From positions 2,396,077 through 2,460,076 of the forward strand of contig LNGK01000008.1 in NCBI GenBank assembly GCA_001510575.1: DNA of 64,000 nt, in the 5' to 3' direction. How positions within the stretch are numbered: position 1 is the first letter of the stretch; each line of letters begins with the position of its first letter. Below the pieces are notes generated by a model. It was not told where the DNA came from and did not search any database. It worked only from the letters and a program-made list of their open reading frames with translations. Positions 38,401 to 51,041 of this stretch are shown here, piece by piece. The translations under genes and the position numbers were made by a program. This DNA is from Knoxdaviesia capensis. Taxonomy: Eukaryota; Ascomycota; Sordariomycetes; Microascales; Gondwanamycetaceae.

Positions 38401-41400
38401 CATGTTATATTGATATGGCACTAGGGTTATGCAGACCATGTGTCTGTCCTGCCTCGCTGGACTTGCGTTCCTGAGCCCGAACGAGTGATGAAGCACAGCT
38501 CTGTTTCTCTTGACATCCGCGATGTGTCTTCACTGATCCACAGGCGACCGTACTGACTTCTCGGTCATCTCTGCCACCGCTGAGCTCTGCGGTATATGCT
38601 CTGGTTCGTTCCCCCCTCCCAAACAACAACAGATAAACCTGGTTGGGTCGGGTACCCGATTTTGCAAAATCGGCCTAGCGCGCCACCATAGCGCGAACCC
38701 ACTGGGAGCCTCCTTTTAATGGGGTTGGTGCGTTTAGAAAAAAAAGAAGCCCGAAAATGGTCGAGTTGACGCTACCCTGAACTACAACTACACTAGTCGT
38801 TGTTGTGTGATATGTGTGCAAGAGGGCGTTGAGAGCAGACTCTCGCAAGACCTCGGTCACAGTCGAAAGAGTTGAGAAGGAAATTTGGAGAAATGCAGCA
38901 TGAAATGAAGGTCAGAAAGAAAAAGATATTCGTATACCTTTTCCTTTTTTTTTCTTTTGAATTTTTCTTTTCACCACGTTGGAGGACCTCGGCTCGGTAA
39001 CCGTCGGTGAGGAGGGCCGATCGGCGCCGGCTTCCGCAGGTGGCTGGATTAGGAAATATCGAGCAACCCTAGACCAACCTCAGCACGAACCCTAACTTCG
39101 GGACTTGATCTCCAATCTTGGCCAGACTCGACGATGCCACCAAAATATCAGACCTACTAGATTACACACACTTCATGAGGTCGAGAATTCCGCCCGGCAT
39201 TCCTCCCCGTAACCCCATCCCACCGGCCACCAGCCCACACGCTCACGAACCGACCCCGTTTTCCCCATATCCATCAAATAGACGACATGCCTAAAGATAG
39301 ACACATACACGCATACCGCAGACCGTGGAGAGAACAGAGACAGAGCAACACAACCCCAGATTCCCCAAGTGGCCGGCCCTGCTCGCGTACGACCAATCGG
39401 CAAAAAACAAACCCCCCAAGCTCTATTTCGCCGGCGTTCTTTTTGGCCCTGTAGGCTTTTTGGGGGGGGACTTGGTGAACTCACGCAACAAAGACGTCAG
39501 TTTTGGCATATGCCGGTTAAGTGCTGCCCGGTCTCTGGGGGAGGGGATCGAGGGAAGGGGGGCGCAAGAGGGCCCGCCCATAAACTTCGAGCAAGAGATT
39601 TGGTTTTGGGGGGGTTTTTTTTTTTTTTTGTTCACGCAAAAACGCGGGGGAGACTGAGTGTGATTGGGAAGGGAAAAATCGGCAGGGACTAGCTAGGCCT
39701 TTCGATGTGGAGAGAGAGGCGGTGGACAGGTATAACGAAGTTGGAGAAAGGGGTAGTTTAATGAGGGTGTGTCTACGTAGTGCGCCTCGTACAGGATCTT
39801 CCAGGATGCGAGGAGGCCGTGGGAAGCTGATAAAAGTGAGGCTCGCTGGGCGGTCGAAGCAAGTGCCTTGTTTGCAGAAAAATGGCCGTAGCAAACTATA
39901 CGTCGAAGCTATCATAGAAGCCCTGAGAGGCTGAATCTTCAAAGGTCATGTGAACAAGACCCAACGCCGTACTGCTCTAGGGTTACTGGCCGACGGCTTT
40001 GCAGTATATCTCGATCGTGGAGGTGGGAGAGCCGACAGCAGGCGTTAACGCACAATCGAGGTGGGCAGCAACTGATGCAATGCGAAGCAAATTCGGCGCC
40101 AACCCCCAGGGCTTCCTAGCTAGCGCTCTAGTGTGGTGCAGGTTGCTTTTAGGCAGTCTCCGGGTGAAAAGAGAGGCGACATCTTTCCCGCCTGGTCCTT
40201 GCGGCCAGGCAAGGAAGAGGCCTGGAAGGCTGGTCGTGGTGCATGCGCCGTACCATCATCCCCCGGTGCGAGAGCGTCGTTGTTGCCTTGCTTCTTCTTT
40301 CATCTCTGAGGGCACGCCGGCGTCTGAGTTCGTGAGTCACGCAGTCGGACGCTGATGCATGTATCCCACGAACTGCACAACAATCCGGAGTAACGCACGT
40401 CGTGTCTCGCCTGTCCCTCCCGCCCGTTCCCCAGGTTTTGCCCAAGGAACGGCATTTATCGGGTCCCGGGAGGGGGACAGAAGCGTCTGTAGCGTGAGAG
40501 TCAAAAAACAGAAAGAAAAATTTGAAGAAGAATTTGAAAAGGGCTTGTGTCTCTCTCGCTCCCTCGATCCTGGGATGTTTCGTTCACGTGAGGCTTTGTG
40601 TGGAGGGACGGAGGGCGTCATCACTCAAGTCACATGCCCCCCGCCCGGAGACCTTCGCTCATGCAGGAAGCTGCGGTTGGGTTCCCTCGTTGCATAACCA
40701 GGAGGGGACAACACGCCCTCACCTGAGAGGTTTCCACCAAAGTGGTAACTTGCGAATGGCTTCAGAATCGTACCATCGAAGTGACCCCGGCCATATGCAC
40801 ACAACCCGCACATACAAACAAAATGACAGAGTCATCGATTACATACGCCGCCGTTCTGCCAATTGGCACCCGGCCGGCTGCCATGTGTTTGCACCTGTCA
40901 ACATGCTCGTTACGGCATCGGGGCCTGTGCCAGGATGCATCCCCCAGAATAGGACCTCAATCTTCGCCGCCCCTCCTCCTCCCCTCAACTCCCCGCCGGA
41001 GGAATTCGTGGGCATTCTGGGCCCCCGAAGCTGGGGGAAGAATTTTTTCTTTTAAAAATGGGTTCTCTAGTGTTCTGCAACCTTGACTTTTATGGTCTTT
41101 TTTGGGGTTGTTAGCTGTCCCCGTTTTAATTTCCTGTGAATAGAGTTCCCACAGACCACCAGGCCAGAACATGCCCCATCCAGCGTTGCATCTCTTGCTC
41201 ACCTTACCATGGCGGTGCTACTGTCTGCTGTTGCATCACCTATACAGAGCCCAACAGCAGCCTCCCGGCTACGGCCTAGTTGGTGAGTGCGCGCGTCATT
41301 GCTTGTGTGGTCCAGCATCGGTCCACTGCGTCGATTCTGGACATCGAGAGCCGACAGCAAGTGACTTCGTGATCGGTGTTTCTCCGCCGATACCCCCTCC

Positions 41401-42400
41401 CCCCATCGGCGCCGGATTCCAGTTGACGAAGAACCACACGTATCGACACAATCCTTCCCAAGGCTGCTTCCGGTGTGGCCCCGACAATAAAATCGACGCC
41501 GGTGCCCAAAGACGCAAATACCGGCACGCCCGTTCCTGAGTACTGCCCGAGGGGAATTCTAGCGAAGAATGGACCTAGAACGTGTTGCCACCGCACCGCC
41601 ATTTGTTGGTTGCTGCTAGCTAGCTAATAGCCCGACTCTAGCCACGGGGACCCGGCGCAGATCCGGCCGCCAGCTCGAGGCGGACCCAGAGCCAACCACT
41701 GCCTTTTTGGAAGATCTGTGGTGTAAGCTCTCATCGTGTCGCCTTGGTCGTCCCGACCGCCCGTCTGTGGTGCTCATGCCTGACTACCGGAACCGCGTCC
41801 ACTTGACTCTACGGCTGGCGTTCTAAGCACTTTGCTGCCAAAAAAAAAAAAAAGGAATTATTGTTGCTGGCATCACCCACTCACCGCGTCTGCCATTACT
41901 GACTGACCCAGGGCACCACCCGATGCATCTCCACCGCTCCAATTTCCGCACCTGCCCCGGTCTCGATATATTCCCTTCGTGTTTTGGCTCGTGTCTTCTG
42001 TGTTCCTCAAGGCACTGCGTCGACCATCGACATTGGTGATGGCCCCGACGCTGTTTTTCTCCCGGCCGGAGACCACACGATCCCGGCCGGCCAACTGTGC
42101 ATACACACACCACCAACTCCTCGACCCGAGGACATACCCATGGATCCTATATTTCGAGGAGAGAATGTGTGCGTCCACATGACCTGGGACTGGAATCACC
42201 AAATCCACATGTGGACGTCCCCCTAATTCCAGGGTCAACCTATAAACACCGGCGAACATATGCATGCTGGGTCTTCCTGGTCAGTTTTGCTTCTCTTATA
42301 GCACACTATTCGCCGTCGAATCCATGGTCCCTCACTTCTGGGTCGCGTGGAGAAACAGAATTAAATAAAAAAGGGTCCATTAAATAAGATCAAAATTCAA
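38401..42400. other. Gene-free interval
   Basis: Contains telobox-like pieces near 38421, 39066, 39088 and 39976. Open frames are short and without domains. No gene is recognised. Confidence 0.5.
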
Positions 42401-45400
42401 ACCACTCTTTGGGGTGGCTGCTGACTCTCAAGGGCAATTTTTTCTTCTTTTCTTTCGAAGTATCTCAGTTGTGGTTGTAGTTCTCTTCTGTCTCCCCCAG
42501 AAACGAAGGCCCCGGCGTTTTCACCTTTTTTTTTTTTTTTCTTCAATTAACTCGTCTCTCTGTTCCTTCCTATCCCACAATTTTTTATCCCGACGGCTCT
42601 TTCCAAATCCATCTCCTCTCCTCCTTCCCCCCCAGGGTTCCTCTTTTCTCCTCCTTTTTTTCGTGGTTTATATTTTTAATATTATTTTTTATCTTGTTTC
42701 TTGGGGGAACTGTCGTCTTCTCTCGTATCTCGACAATCTTCCCCAGATCTTCCCTCTTCCATCACCACATATCTTGGCTTCATTGACATTCCACTGCCGT
42801 TTTTAGTCTGTCTTGTCCTCTCGGCCTGCCGGTGCTTTTTGTTTCTTTTCGTTTTGGCTTCGATTCCCCAGCGCTGTTGCCACTCGTGCTTTTTCCCCCG
42901 GAACTCGTTCTAACACCGCCAGACGAACCTCGTCTCCAACGAACGAACGAACGAACCAACCAACTTTTCGCCCGGCCGATTCTTTTCTATTCCGGTCTCG
43001 CCCTGCCTTTATTTGCTTGACTGCGCAAGTTGCATTTCAGCAGAAGGGTTTCCTCTAAAAAGTCGTCTGTTCCTTTCTTCTTTTTTTCCTCCTCTTCTTC
43101 CTGTCCGTTTCCCTCTTCGAGCGCCTTCGTCTTCCTCTACCACGCGCCTTTTTCTAGACTCCGCTCTATACATCGTCATCACCCCGCGCATTGCCTCGTT
43201 ATTCTTCCCAAGCCGGCACTCGACGCCTTCTTTCGGTTCCTTTTTTTTCTTACCTCCCTCAAATGTCAACCCTGCTTTTCTGTGCATATTAATTGCCCTC
43301 TGTTTTTCTGGCTTGCAATCTAAAGTCGCATATTGCTCGATCCGCCTTATGGCTGCACTTCCTCTTCGTTTTGATTCCCTTCAGATTCCACCAGCCTACG
43401 CCTTTTCATAGCCTTTCCTGACTCTTGTCCTCGGCCGATCTTCCCGCCTCCCCGAAATCCATATATACACTTATACTCGCATAGTCAATGCATTGTTAGC
43501 ACCAGCGCATTCCGCATCTTGACTTCTCCCAGTCGACACTTGTTTCTCTTTCTTTCTGGGACCGTCCTTGTCGAACTTTGCTCGAATTCCATCTGCCGCT
43601 TTCTTGTCCGTGTTTCTCTCCATCGGTGCCCGTCTCGCGCCGTTCTGCCGTAGTCTCAGCACACCACGGTCTGGTTTTCTCCGCCTTTGAAAACTCGGTA
43701 AATAAAAAAGTGAGCTTTCATTTATTTGTTTCTGCTTTCTTTCTCGCAAATCCTCCTTTGGTCTCGCTGGTTTTCTCTGGTGGTAGTTGGTGGTTTGGTG
43801 GTGTCACCAAGCTGTGTTAATGGTGATGCGCCGGGAGGGGGTACGCAATACGAACGGACACGTATACCCAGAACAACCTGCTAAAAGCTCGAGATACATG
43901 GTCAAACGGCCCTTGCTAACATCACTCCCGTTTCCGCCTCGAAAAGAACCGCTTCACTGTGGTTTTTGGAACATGAAGCCATCCGGCATAAGGCCAGGTG
44001 TGTAGTAAAAGCTTCAAATTTAACGACGACATCACTCGAAGACCGCAACTCCCGAGCCCGATCCCCCTCTTGGCTTTCTCTGTCTGGTCCGCCCCATCTC
44101 TTTTACGGGCCTGTCTTATATTGCGCCAAATTACTGCACCTGGACGTCCCCTTTCCTCGTTTCCCAGGCCCATCCATCCAGCAGCGACCGCTCTCTGCTC
44201 TCTGCTCTTCCGTCCCCCGAGCCGCTTCTTCCGTTTTGGGCCACTGCACAACCCAGCTTTGTCCTTGTCTCAATCTATTTGATCTTCATTGAGACGACAG
44301 ACGGCCACTTTGTCCTGTGTGCTGCTGTTCTCTTGCCTCAGGATCTACACCGCAAAAGATCCGTACCTGCTCGGCTCCCCAGCTCGACCTGACAGCGTAG
44401 CCTTTGTCTCCCCCCTTCGAGACACCCCACCCCTCCCATTCAGTCTCTGTTCCTATATCCACCCCGGAGCTTGACTCTCTAACGACACGACTTCACTATC
44501 ATCTCTCTCCGTCTCCGTACCACACGATCGACGACAAGCTGCCGTTTTACGGAGACCATCTCTGTCCTGGTATCTCCAACTCACGCTTTCTTCCCGGACC
44601 TCCTGTGTTCCTCCAATCTAGTCCTGGATCTTGCCTGCCACACACCAAGCCTCTCGGCCGTTGTGATCTTCCTGGACACTCTCTGCTCCGTAAGTATTTG
44701 CCCCGTTGTTTTCTGCTTTTGACTCCGACTGCATGAGGCAGACAATATGCATCCATGCTATATCCTGAGAGATCTGGAATTACTGGTCTTGCCTGAGACG
44801 CGCTACTCGCATGCTTCCCGGTAATGGATGGCAACGAGAATCTGTCGGTGAAACTCGTTTGTCAGAACTGGCCAGACCGGCCAAAAGTCTTGGTTCCGGT
44901 CTTTGTATGTGCGGTGGTGTGGATGGATATGTGATCGATCATATCGAAATCTCTGGAAAGTGTCCACCACTTTGAGCCTAGCAAATGGCTGTGCTAGCAC
45001 AAATATCATTCTCACTAAGAGGATGAAGCTGGTCATCTCTAGACCCTATCTTTGAGTGACCGTCACTCGCCGCCAGAGCTGCGCAGACTGCTCTGGTAAA
45101 CCGCAAGAACTTGTGTTGTGGCAATCTGCCCCCGCTGGTCAAAGTTGGCCTCCTGAAGTCGCCTCTATTCACCCCGTCTCGCCAGGCAGACGTGGCGTGA
45201 AGCGAGCAGCCTCGCGGGGGTGGTCGTTTTTTGCGAGATATAGGACGTTCCAGAGTTCCGCGTTTTCTGGTTCTGGGGTGGTGTCTGTCTATCGCATCTG
45301 AAGTCGTCCCGTTCTCTCGATGTCTGTCCGGTCTCACACTCCACCTCCCCCTACCCCACCATCCCATCTTGTGAGATCTACATGCACGCCAGGGCACCCC

Positions 45401-46193
45401 ATGAGGAACGCGGAGGGGGCGTGGGACTCCAATGTGCCTCCCCTTCCATCTACCCAAACCTCACACCCTTCTCTTTTCATTCACACACTCTCTCTTGCCC
45501 CTTCGTCCCCTTCTTTCTCTCCTTCGAAAGTGATCTTCGGAGAGCCCTGTTTTGGAGTTCTATCGTCTTTTTGTGTCCTACCATCACTCCCCTGTCCATC
45601 CTATACAAGCTGCCCTCTATGTTTTCATGCCCTGGTCATCCAATATTGTTTCCATTTGTTCTCCTCACGGTCTCTCTCTCCACCTCGGTCCGGGCAAGTA
45701 CCGTCTACCGACCATGGGAGCGTTCCATAACATGAAAAGCTGATATGTTAAACCTTCATACAGAAACTCTTCGCAAACGAGGTCTCCCGATATTGACCTG
45801 CGACCAGAAGCGACTATCGTGCCGCAGAACTTTGATCTCCAAAAAGAGGAACTTCCCTGGATTCTAGACGACAGTATAGATAGTCGGTCCTCCCCTTCCA
45901 ACCTTCGATCTTGATTCACAATCTTGAACTATTCAGAACATCTTCAATCGTCTTCATCGTCTCTTATCCTTCATCTTACCTCATTTGACTACTCAGTCCT
46001 CTCTATTATATCTTTCCTCCTTCTCGACATCTCTCTCTATCTTCTCTCTCTTTGGATCTCTTCATCTCCTCTCGTCCTCTGTCTTCATCTTCAACCAGTT
46101 CCATCTGTTGGCTTCAGACGACACATCGTCCCTTCATACCACCTTCTCTAATCCCTTGCCCCCTTCAATACCGCCACCGTGGATACTCACAAT
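42401..46193 (+). promoter_or_regulatory. Long promoter and pyrimidine-rich leader of xlnR
   Basis: About 3.8 kb upstream of the xlnR ATG are strongly T/C-rich on the coding strand, most clearly 42420-43700 and 45900-46190, and contain no convincing coding frame. A consensus donor GTAAGT at 44690, a TGAC branch-like site and an AG ending at 44741 would make a 52-base intron, typical in size for this genome, consistent with a spliced 5' UTR. Transcription start sites cannot be placed from sequence alone. Confidence 0.45.
44690..44741 (+). other. Candidate 5' UTR intron upstream of xlnR
   Basis: GTAAGTATTT donor, a TTTTGACTC branch-like site and a GAGGCAG acceptor; 52 bases long. Supported by motifs and position only. 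Confidence 0.3.
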
Positions 46194-49165
46194 ATGTTGT
46201 CGAATCCCCTCCATCGGTTTTCACCGTACCATTCATTACAATCGAATGCAATGATGTCGAATGGCCATGTACCAAACGCACACATGCACGGTGCTGGCCT
46301 CGACTCGCTATCACAGGGTCCCCGCTACTCATTGCAACAATTGCAACAACACGTCGGCGTGCCCAGCCCGCACTTAGCCCGTCCCGGGCAACAACCGAAG
46401 CACCGCCAACACCCATACGGCCCTGCAACCCGGAGTGCGAGTGCGTCAGGTCCCATTCGGCGACGCATCAGCCGGGCGTGTGATCAGTGCAACCAGCTGC
46501 GGACAAAATGCGACGGCCAGCACCCGTGTGCCCACTGCATAGGTATGTTTAAACTGTCTTTTGGGGTGTATTTCTGGTGTCCGTCTCTGGTTTGCTAACA
46601 GGTAATGCTTCTCTCCTTCCAACAGAGTTCGGCCTCAGCTGTGAATACATTCGCGAGCGAAAGAAGCGCGGCAAGGCCTCGCGAAAGGACCTCGCCCAAG
46701 CTGCTGCGCAAGCTGCCGCCCAGGCTGCCGGACACGGCGGACCCAAATCGCCTTCCAGCGGAGACGCCGGCAACACCAGCGGAAACGAGCAAGGATCTGA
46801 CAGCAGTCCCCCGAACGGCAAGAGCATGCACCTACCAGGCGACTCGGGTCCGACGGACGTCAAGGGCATGGCCGACCTCAGCGAGGATTCCATGCATCGC
46901 AGCCAACGAACCTCGAGTATGGACTCTCTCGGTGAGATCCACGCCTCCGGCCACATGCCCGGAGATCACATGGATAACGGCGCCGGTCTCGACTTGAATG
47001 GATACACCGCCGCGGTCCACGGCGGATACGACGGCCGGGGAGGCATGGCGCAGCATATGATGGGTGCGGCCGCGTTTGGCCCCAACCAGGGCGCCATGCC
47101 CAGCCACTACCCCGATCTTCCGTACGGCATTCCCGCGCAAAGCCCGACCGGATACGCCAACAACGCCGGATTCCGCATGGCAAACAGCCCACTGGGTATG
47201 TTCCCCATGGGCGGCGAGCCGGCCTCGCCGACCTGGATCTCCATGCCGTCGCCGCCGGCGCAATACCAAAACCACGCCATGCCGCAATCGGCCACCTCCT
47301 TCACCCATACCCAGCTCCGATACCCGGTGCTCGAGCCTCTAGTCCCGCACCTGGGCAACATCATCCCCATCTCTCTCGCCTGCGACCTCATCGACCAGTA
47401 CTTCGCGTCGTCCTCGTCTGCCCAGATCCACCCCATGTCCCCGTTCGTTCTGGGCTATGTCTTTCGCAAGCGATCCTTCCTCCACCCCACCAAGCCCCGC
47501 CAGTGCCAGCCGGCCCTCCTCTCGAGTATGCTCTGGGCGGCGGCCCAGACCAGCGACGCGCCGTTCCTGACCAGTGTTCCGTCCGCCCGCGGCAAGATCT
47601 GCCAGAGACTGCTGGAGCTCACTGTTAGCCTCCTCAAGCCGCTCATCCATACTCCCTCTGGCGACGCGTCGCCCATGGCCAGCCCTGTTATCGACGGAGT
47701 GGCGCTGGGTGGACTTGGAGTTGCGCTTCCCGGCACCATCAGCTTGGACGCACTCAGCGGCGAGTCGGGGGCGTTTGGCGCCGCCGGAACGCTCGACGAC
47801 GTGGTCACCTATTTCCACCTGGCCACGGTGGTGTCAGCAAGCGAGTACAAGGGTGCGAGCATGAGATGGTGGAACGCGGCGTGGTCGCTCGCGCGCGAGC
47901 TCAAGCTTGGCCGTGAGCTGCCGATCTCTGCGGTTGACCCGCAGCAAAACGGCCAAGAGCTCGGATCCGGCGACGATATCGGCGACGATGACGAGGCGAT
48001 GATCAAGGGCGAAGAGGAGCGCGAAGAGCGCCGGCGGATCTGGTGGCTGGTGTATATTGTCGACCGCCACCTTGCTCTCTGCTACAACCGGCCACTGTTC
48101 CTCCTCGACATCGAGTGCGAGGGCCTGCTCCAGCCGATGGACGACACGGCGTGGCAAAACGGCGACTTCCAGGCGTACCTGGCGAGCAACACCGACCCCA
48201 ACATCCTCAGCTCGGCGCCCGAGTCGGCCCGCGGCCAGAGCCCGACGCGCATCCGGGGCCCGCACTTTGAGTGCACCGGCCACAGCATCTTCGGCTACTT
48301 CCTGCCGCTGATGGCGATTCTGGGCGAGATTGTCGACCTGCACCACGCGCGCAACCACCCGCGGTTTGGCGTGGGGTTCCGCAACCCGCGCGAATTCGAG
48401 GACCAGGCGGCGGAGATCATGCGGCACCTGGAGGCCTACGAGCAGAGCCTGCGGCGGTTTGAGCAGCGCCATCTGCGCAGTGGCAACAACGTGGGCGACG
48501 AAAAAGTCGATCTGGGCGATCTCACCGGTGCCGGGGATGCGGCCGGAGCGTCGGGCGCCAATGGCTCGACTTCCGGCTCCGGCCCCAACGACATCAACAC
48601 GCCGTCGGCGCAGTCGGTGCACACCACCTCCAGCCGGATGACCGAGAGCGACATCCAGACGCGCATCGTCATGGCGTACGGAACACACGTGATGCACGTG
48701 CTGCACATCCTGCTCACGGGCAAGTGGGATCCGATCAACCTGCTGGACGACAACGACTTGTGGATCTCGTCGCAGGGCTTCATCAACGCGACGGGCCACG
48801 CGGTGTCAGCGGCGGAAGCCATCAGCAACATCCTGGAGTACGACCCGGGCCTGGAGTTCATGCCGTTCTTCTTCGGCATCTACCTGCTGCAGGGCTCGTT
48901 CCTGCTGCTGCTGATCGCCGACAAGCTGCAGCTGGAGGCGTCGCCCAGCGTGGTCAAGGCGTGCGAGACCATCATCCGCGCGCACGAGGCGTGCGTGGTC
49001 ACGCTGAACACGGAGTACCAGCGCAATTTCAGCCGCGTGATGCGCAGCGCGCTGGCGCAGGTGCGCGGCCGTGTGCCGGAGGATCTCGGCGAGCACCAGC
49101 AGCGGCGGCGCGAGCTGCTTGCCCTGTACCGGTGGACCGGCGATGGGACCGGGCTTGCGCTGTAA
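46194..49165 (+). CDS. xlnR: Xylanolytic transcriptional activator XlnR/Xyr1 (Zn(II)2Cys6)
   Basis: Two exons, 46194-46542 and 46626-49165, joined at CHCI/EFGLSC to give 962 residues, close to the 875-960 usual for orthologues. The start was chosen because [13 protein letters not shown] matches the family N-terminus; an in-frame GTG lies just upstream at 46179. The zinc cluster has Cys96, 99, 106, 112, 115 and 122 with flanking basic residues RRRISRA and RERKKRGKA. The intron splits the cluster, as in relatives. An Ala/Gln run ([10 protein letters not shown]) and a Ser/Gly/Met-rich linker precede the fungal-specific middle homology domain. The C-terminus, with [35 protein letters not shown] and [11 protein letters not shown], is diagnostic. 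In related fungi this nuclear protein binds GGCTAA-type sites and activates xylanase, cellulase and D-xylose catabolic genes, under CreA repression. It is convergent with the next regulator. Confidence 0.97.
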
Positions 49166-50180
49166 GGCCCTCCTCGGCATTCCACGGGCTTTTGACCGCG
49201 CCTTTTTATGACTTTTAACTCTTATATATACCAACGACCAACCCCAAGAAACTGCCACCACCTTGTCTAATCCGCAGGGCCTGGGTTTCTCTCGACATGT
49301 CACTTTCCATAATACCTTTTTCTTCTTGTTCTTACTTTTTTAACGGAAACGACGATATTTGCCTGTTTTTTTTACAAAAAATCGACGTTCAACTCTGGTT
49401 CGAGTTCGATTTTTTTCTTCTCTGTGGTTGCCCTTTTCTTCGCTGGAACTTGTCTGCGTTTGTTTTGTTTTGTGTTTTTCTGTTTTTCTTTTTTCCTTTT
49501 TTGCTCGTGGGGGGATGGGGGGGTGGTGTCATATCTGCGCGTTGTGTCTCTCTGTCATATACTGCCTCTTTTTTTCTGTTCTTTTTTTTTCTGAATCTGG
49601 AGTACAAAGTGAACTATCTTGTTTAGGAAATATCTCGGGGACTGGAAATCGGCTTTTTTCTTTTTTTTTTCTTCCATGTTGCTTGTTTGTTTGCTCTTGC
49701 TTTTCGGGTCCTGGTGTGTCGTGTGTGGAAATTATCTGAATGTGTGCGATGAAATATCCCCCTCTTTTCTTCCTCTTTTATTGTTTTTGCCGCTGGGTTG
49801 TGTTCGGGGTCTGATGCGTTACTTTTGAGGACCAAGAACAAAGACATTCCGATCTCCCTCTGATTCGTCTTGGCCGTGTGGTTTCGTGAGTGCGTGTTTT
49901 TGCATGTTGTGGTACATGGTGTAGACGTCTGCGCGGCGGCGTTGGATTCCTCTTTGCGTCGTGTGGACGTGATAAATGGGCGGTGACTTTGGAGTTTCAG
50001 AAGTTGTGGCTTGCAACCCCGGGGGGGGGTTCGATTCGGCGCATGTGTGGCAGCGGGGGAGGCTTGGGACCTGGGGAAGCACCGCTGAGAGCAGAGGTCG
50101 TGTCGATCTCTCTCTCTTTCTCTCTCTCTCTCTGCACGCAGGAGGAAGTGCACAGGTATGGCGAACACGGATGGAGAGTA

Positions 50181-50193
50181 AGGGTTAGGGTTA
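50181..50193 (+). repeat. Interstitial telomere-like motif
   Basis: AGGGTTAGGGTTA, two perfect units, about 1 kb after the xlnR stop codon. Confidence 0.9.
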
Positions 50194-50378
50194 TGGTCTT
50201 CATGGAACGATAAGAGGTGTGGAGGGGTCGGTTGAGATCCGCACTACAGCTAAAGTGGTAGCTGGATCGCTACTGGTGGTTTTGTTCAATGAGGGGCAGG
50301 AAAGACAGGGAATATAGCAAGTTAAACATGTATATATGTTCTATGTACACCGACCTCTATAAGTTCACAGAGCGAGCG

Positions 50379-50382
<4 letters not shown>

Positions 50383-50430
<48 letters not shown>
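50383..50430. repeat. (GA)24 microsatellite
   Basis: Perfect AG/GA repeat of about 48 bases, preceded by three GAGC units. It is the longest simple repeat in the window. Confidence 0.95.
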
Positions 50431-50437
<7 letters not shown>

Positions 50438-51041
50438 CCGCCGGGCCCCATATCCGTCCCATCCCAACATGCACAACCAAGCTCTGTCGATGCAGGGACA
50501 GGCCAGACCTTCCCAGAGACTTAGGCAGCGTCGGCATCTTGTCCGGACGGGAGAAGTCAGTAGTCGGACGTGGACGGACGGCGGCCAGGGACGGACCGGG
50601 CCAATCTGCTGACGTGCTGCTGCTTTGCTCTCTCTTTCGAGGCTTGCATGCAGGCATGGGCAGGCGGAGCTTTTGCAGCGAAAGGTGTGGGGGGGTTTTT
50701 CTATTTTGGAGACGGGCACGATTTCGAATCCTACGAGGAACCAACCATGTGAAATAAAAAGGGCATCACGAAACGAAACGTCATATGACGTGTGAGATTA
50801 CTATCGTCAAGAAGAAAAGGAATAATACCCTTTTGATGTAGACCATGGATTTTCCCCCCAATTACTATGATTTGATATAGTCCTTCTTGAACACCCGGTC
50901 CTTGCTACCTAAAAATACTAAATGGACGAAAAAAAAAAAGAATAAGCACCCCCCTCTCCCACTTCAAAAGAAACTCCCGAAAGCCGAACCTTGTAAGCAA
51001 AAGACAGAAACGAACCCAAATTGCCTGATATCACTCCCCGT

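Larger units (their letters stand above)
49166..51041. other. Intergenic region between two convergent regulator genes
   Basis: Presumably holds both 3' UTRs. It is T-rich after xlnR and contains a telomere-like AGGGTTAGGGTTA at 50181-50193 and a 48-base GA array. No gene is recognised. Confidence 0.55.

Noticed and set aside
47834..48799. 321-codon minus-strand open frame inside xlnR
   Set aside because: It lies opposite a highly conserved stretch of XlnR and is Arg/Ala/Val-rich with no domain; a shadow frame.
50020..50045. GGTTCGATTC B-box-like motif after a G run
   Set aside because: No A box or cloverleaf can be drawn; probably chance in a G-rich stretch.
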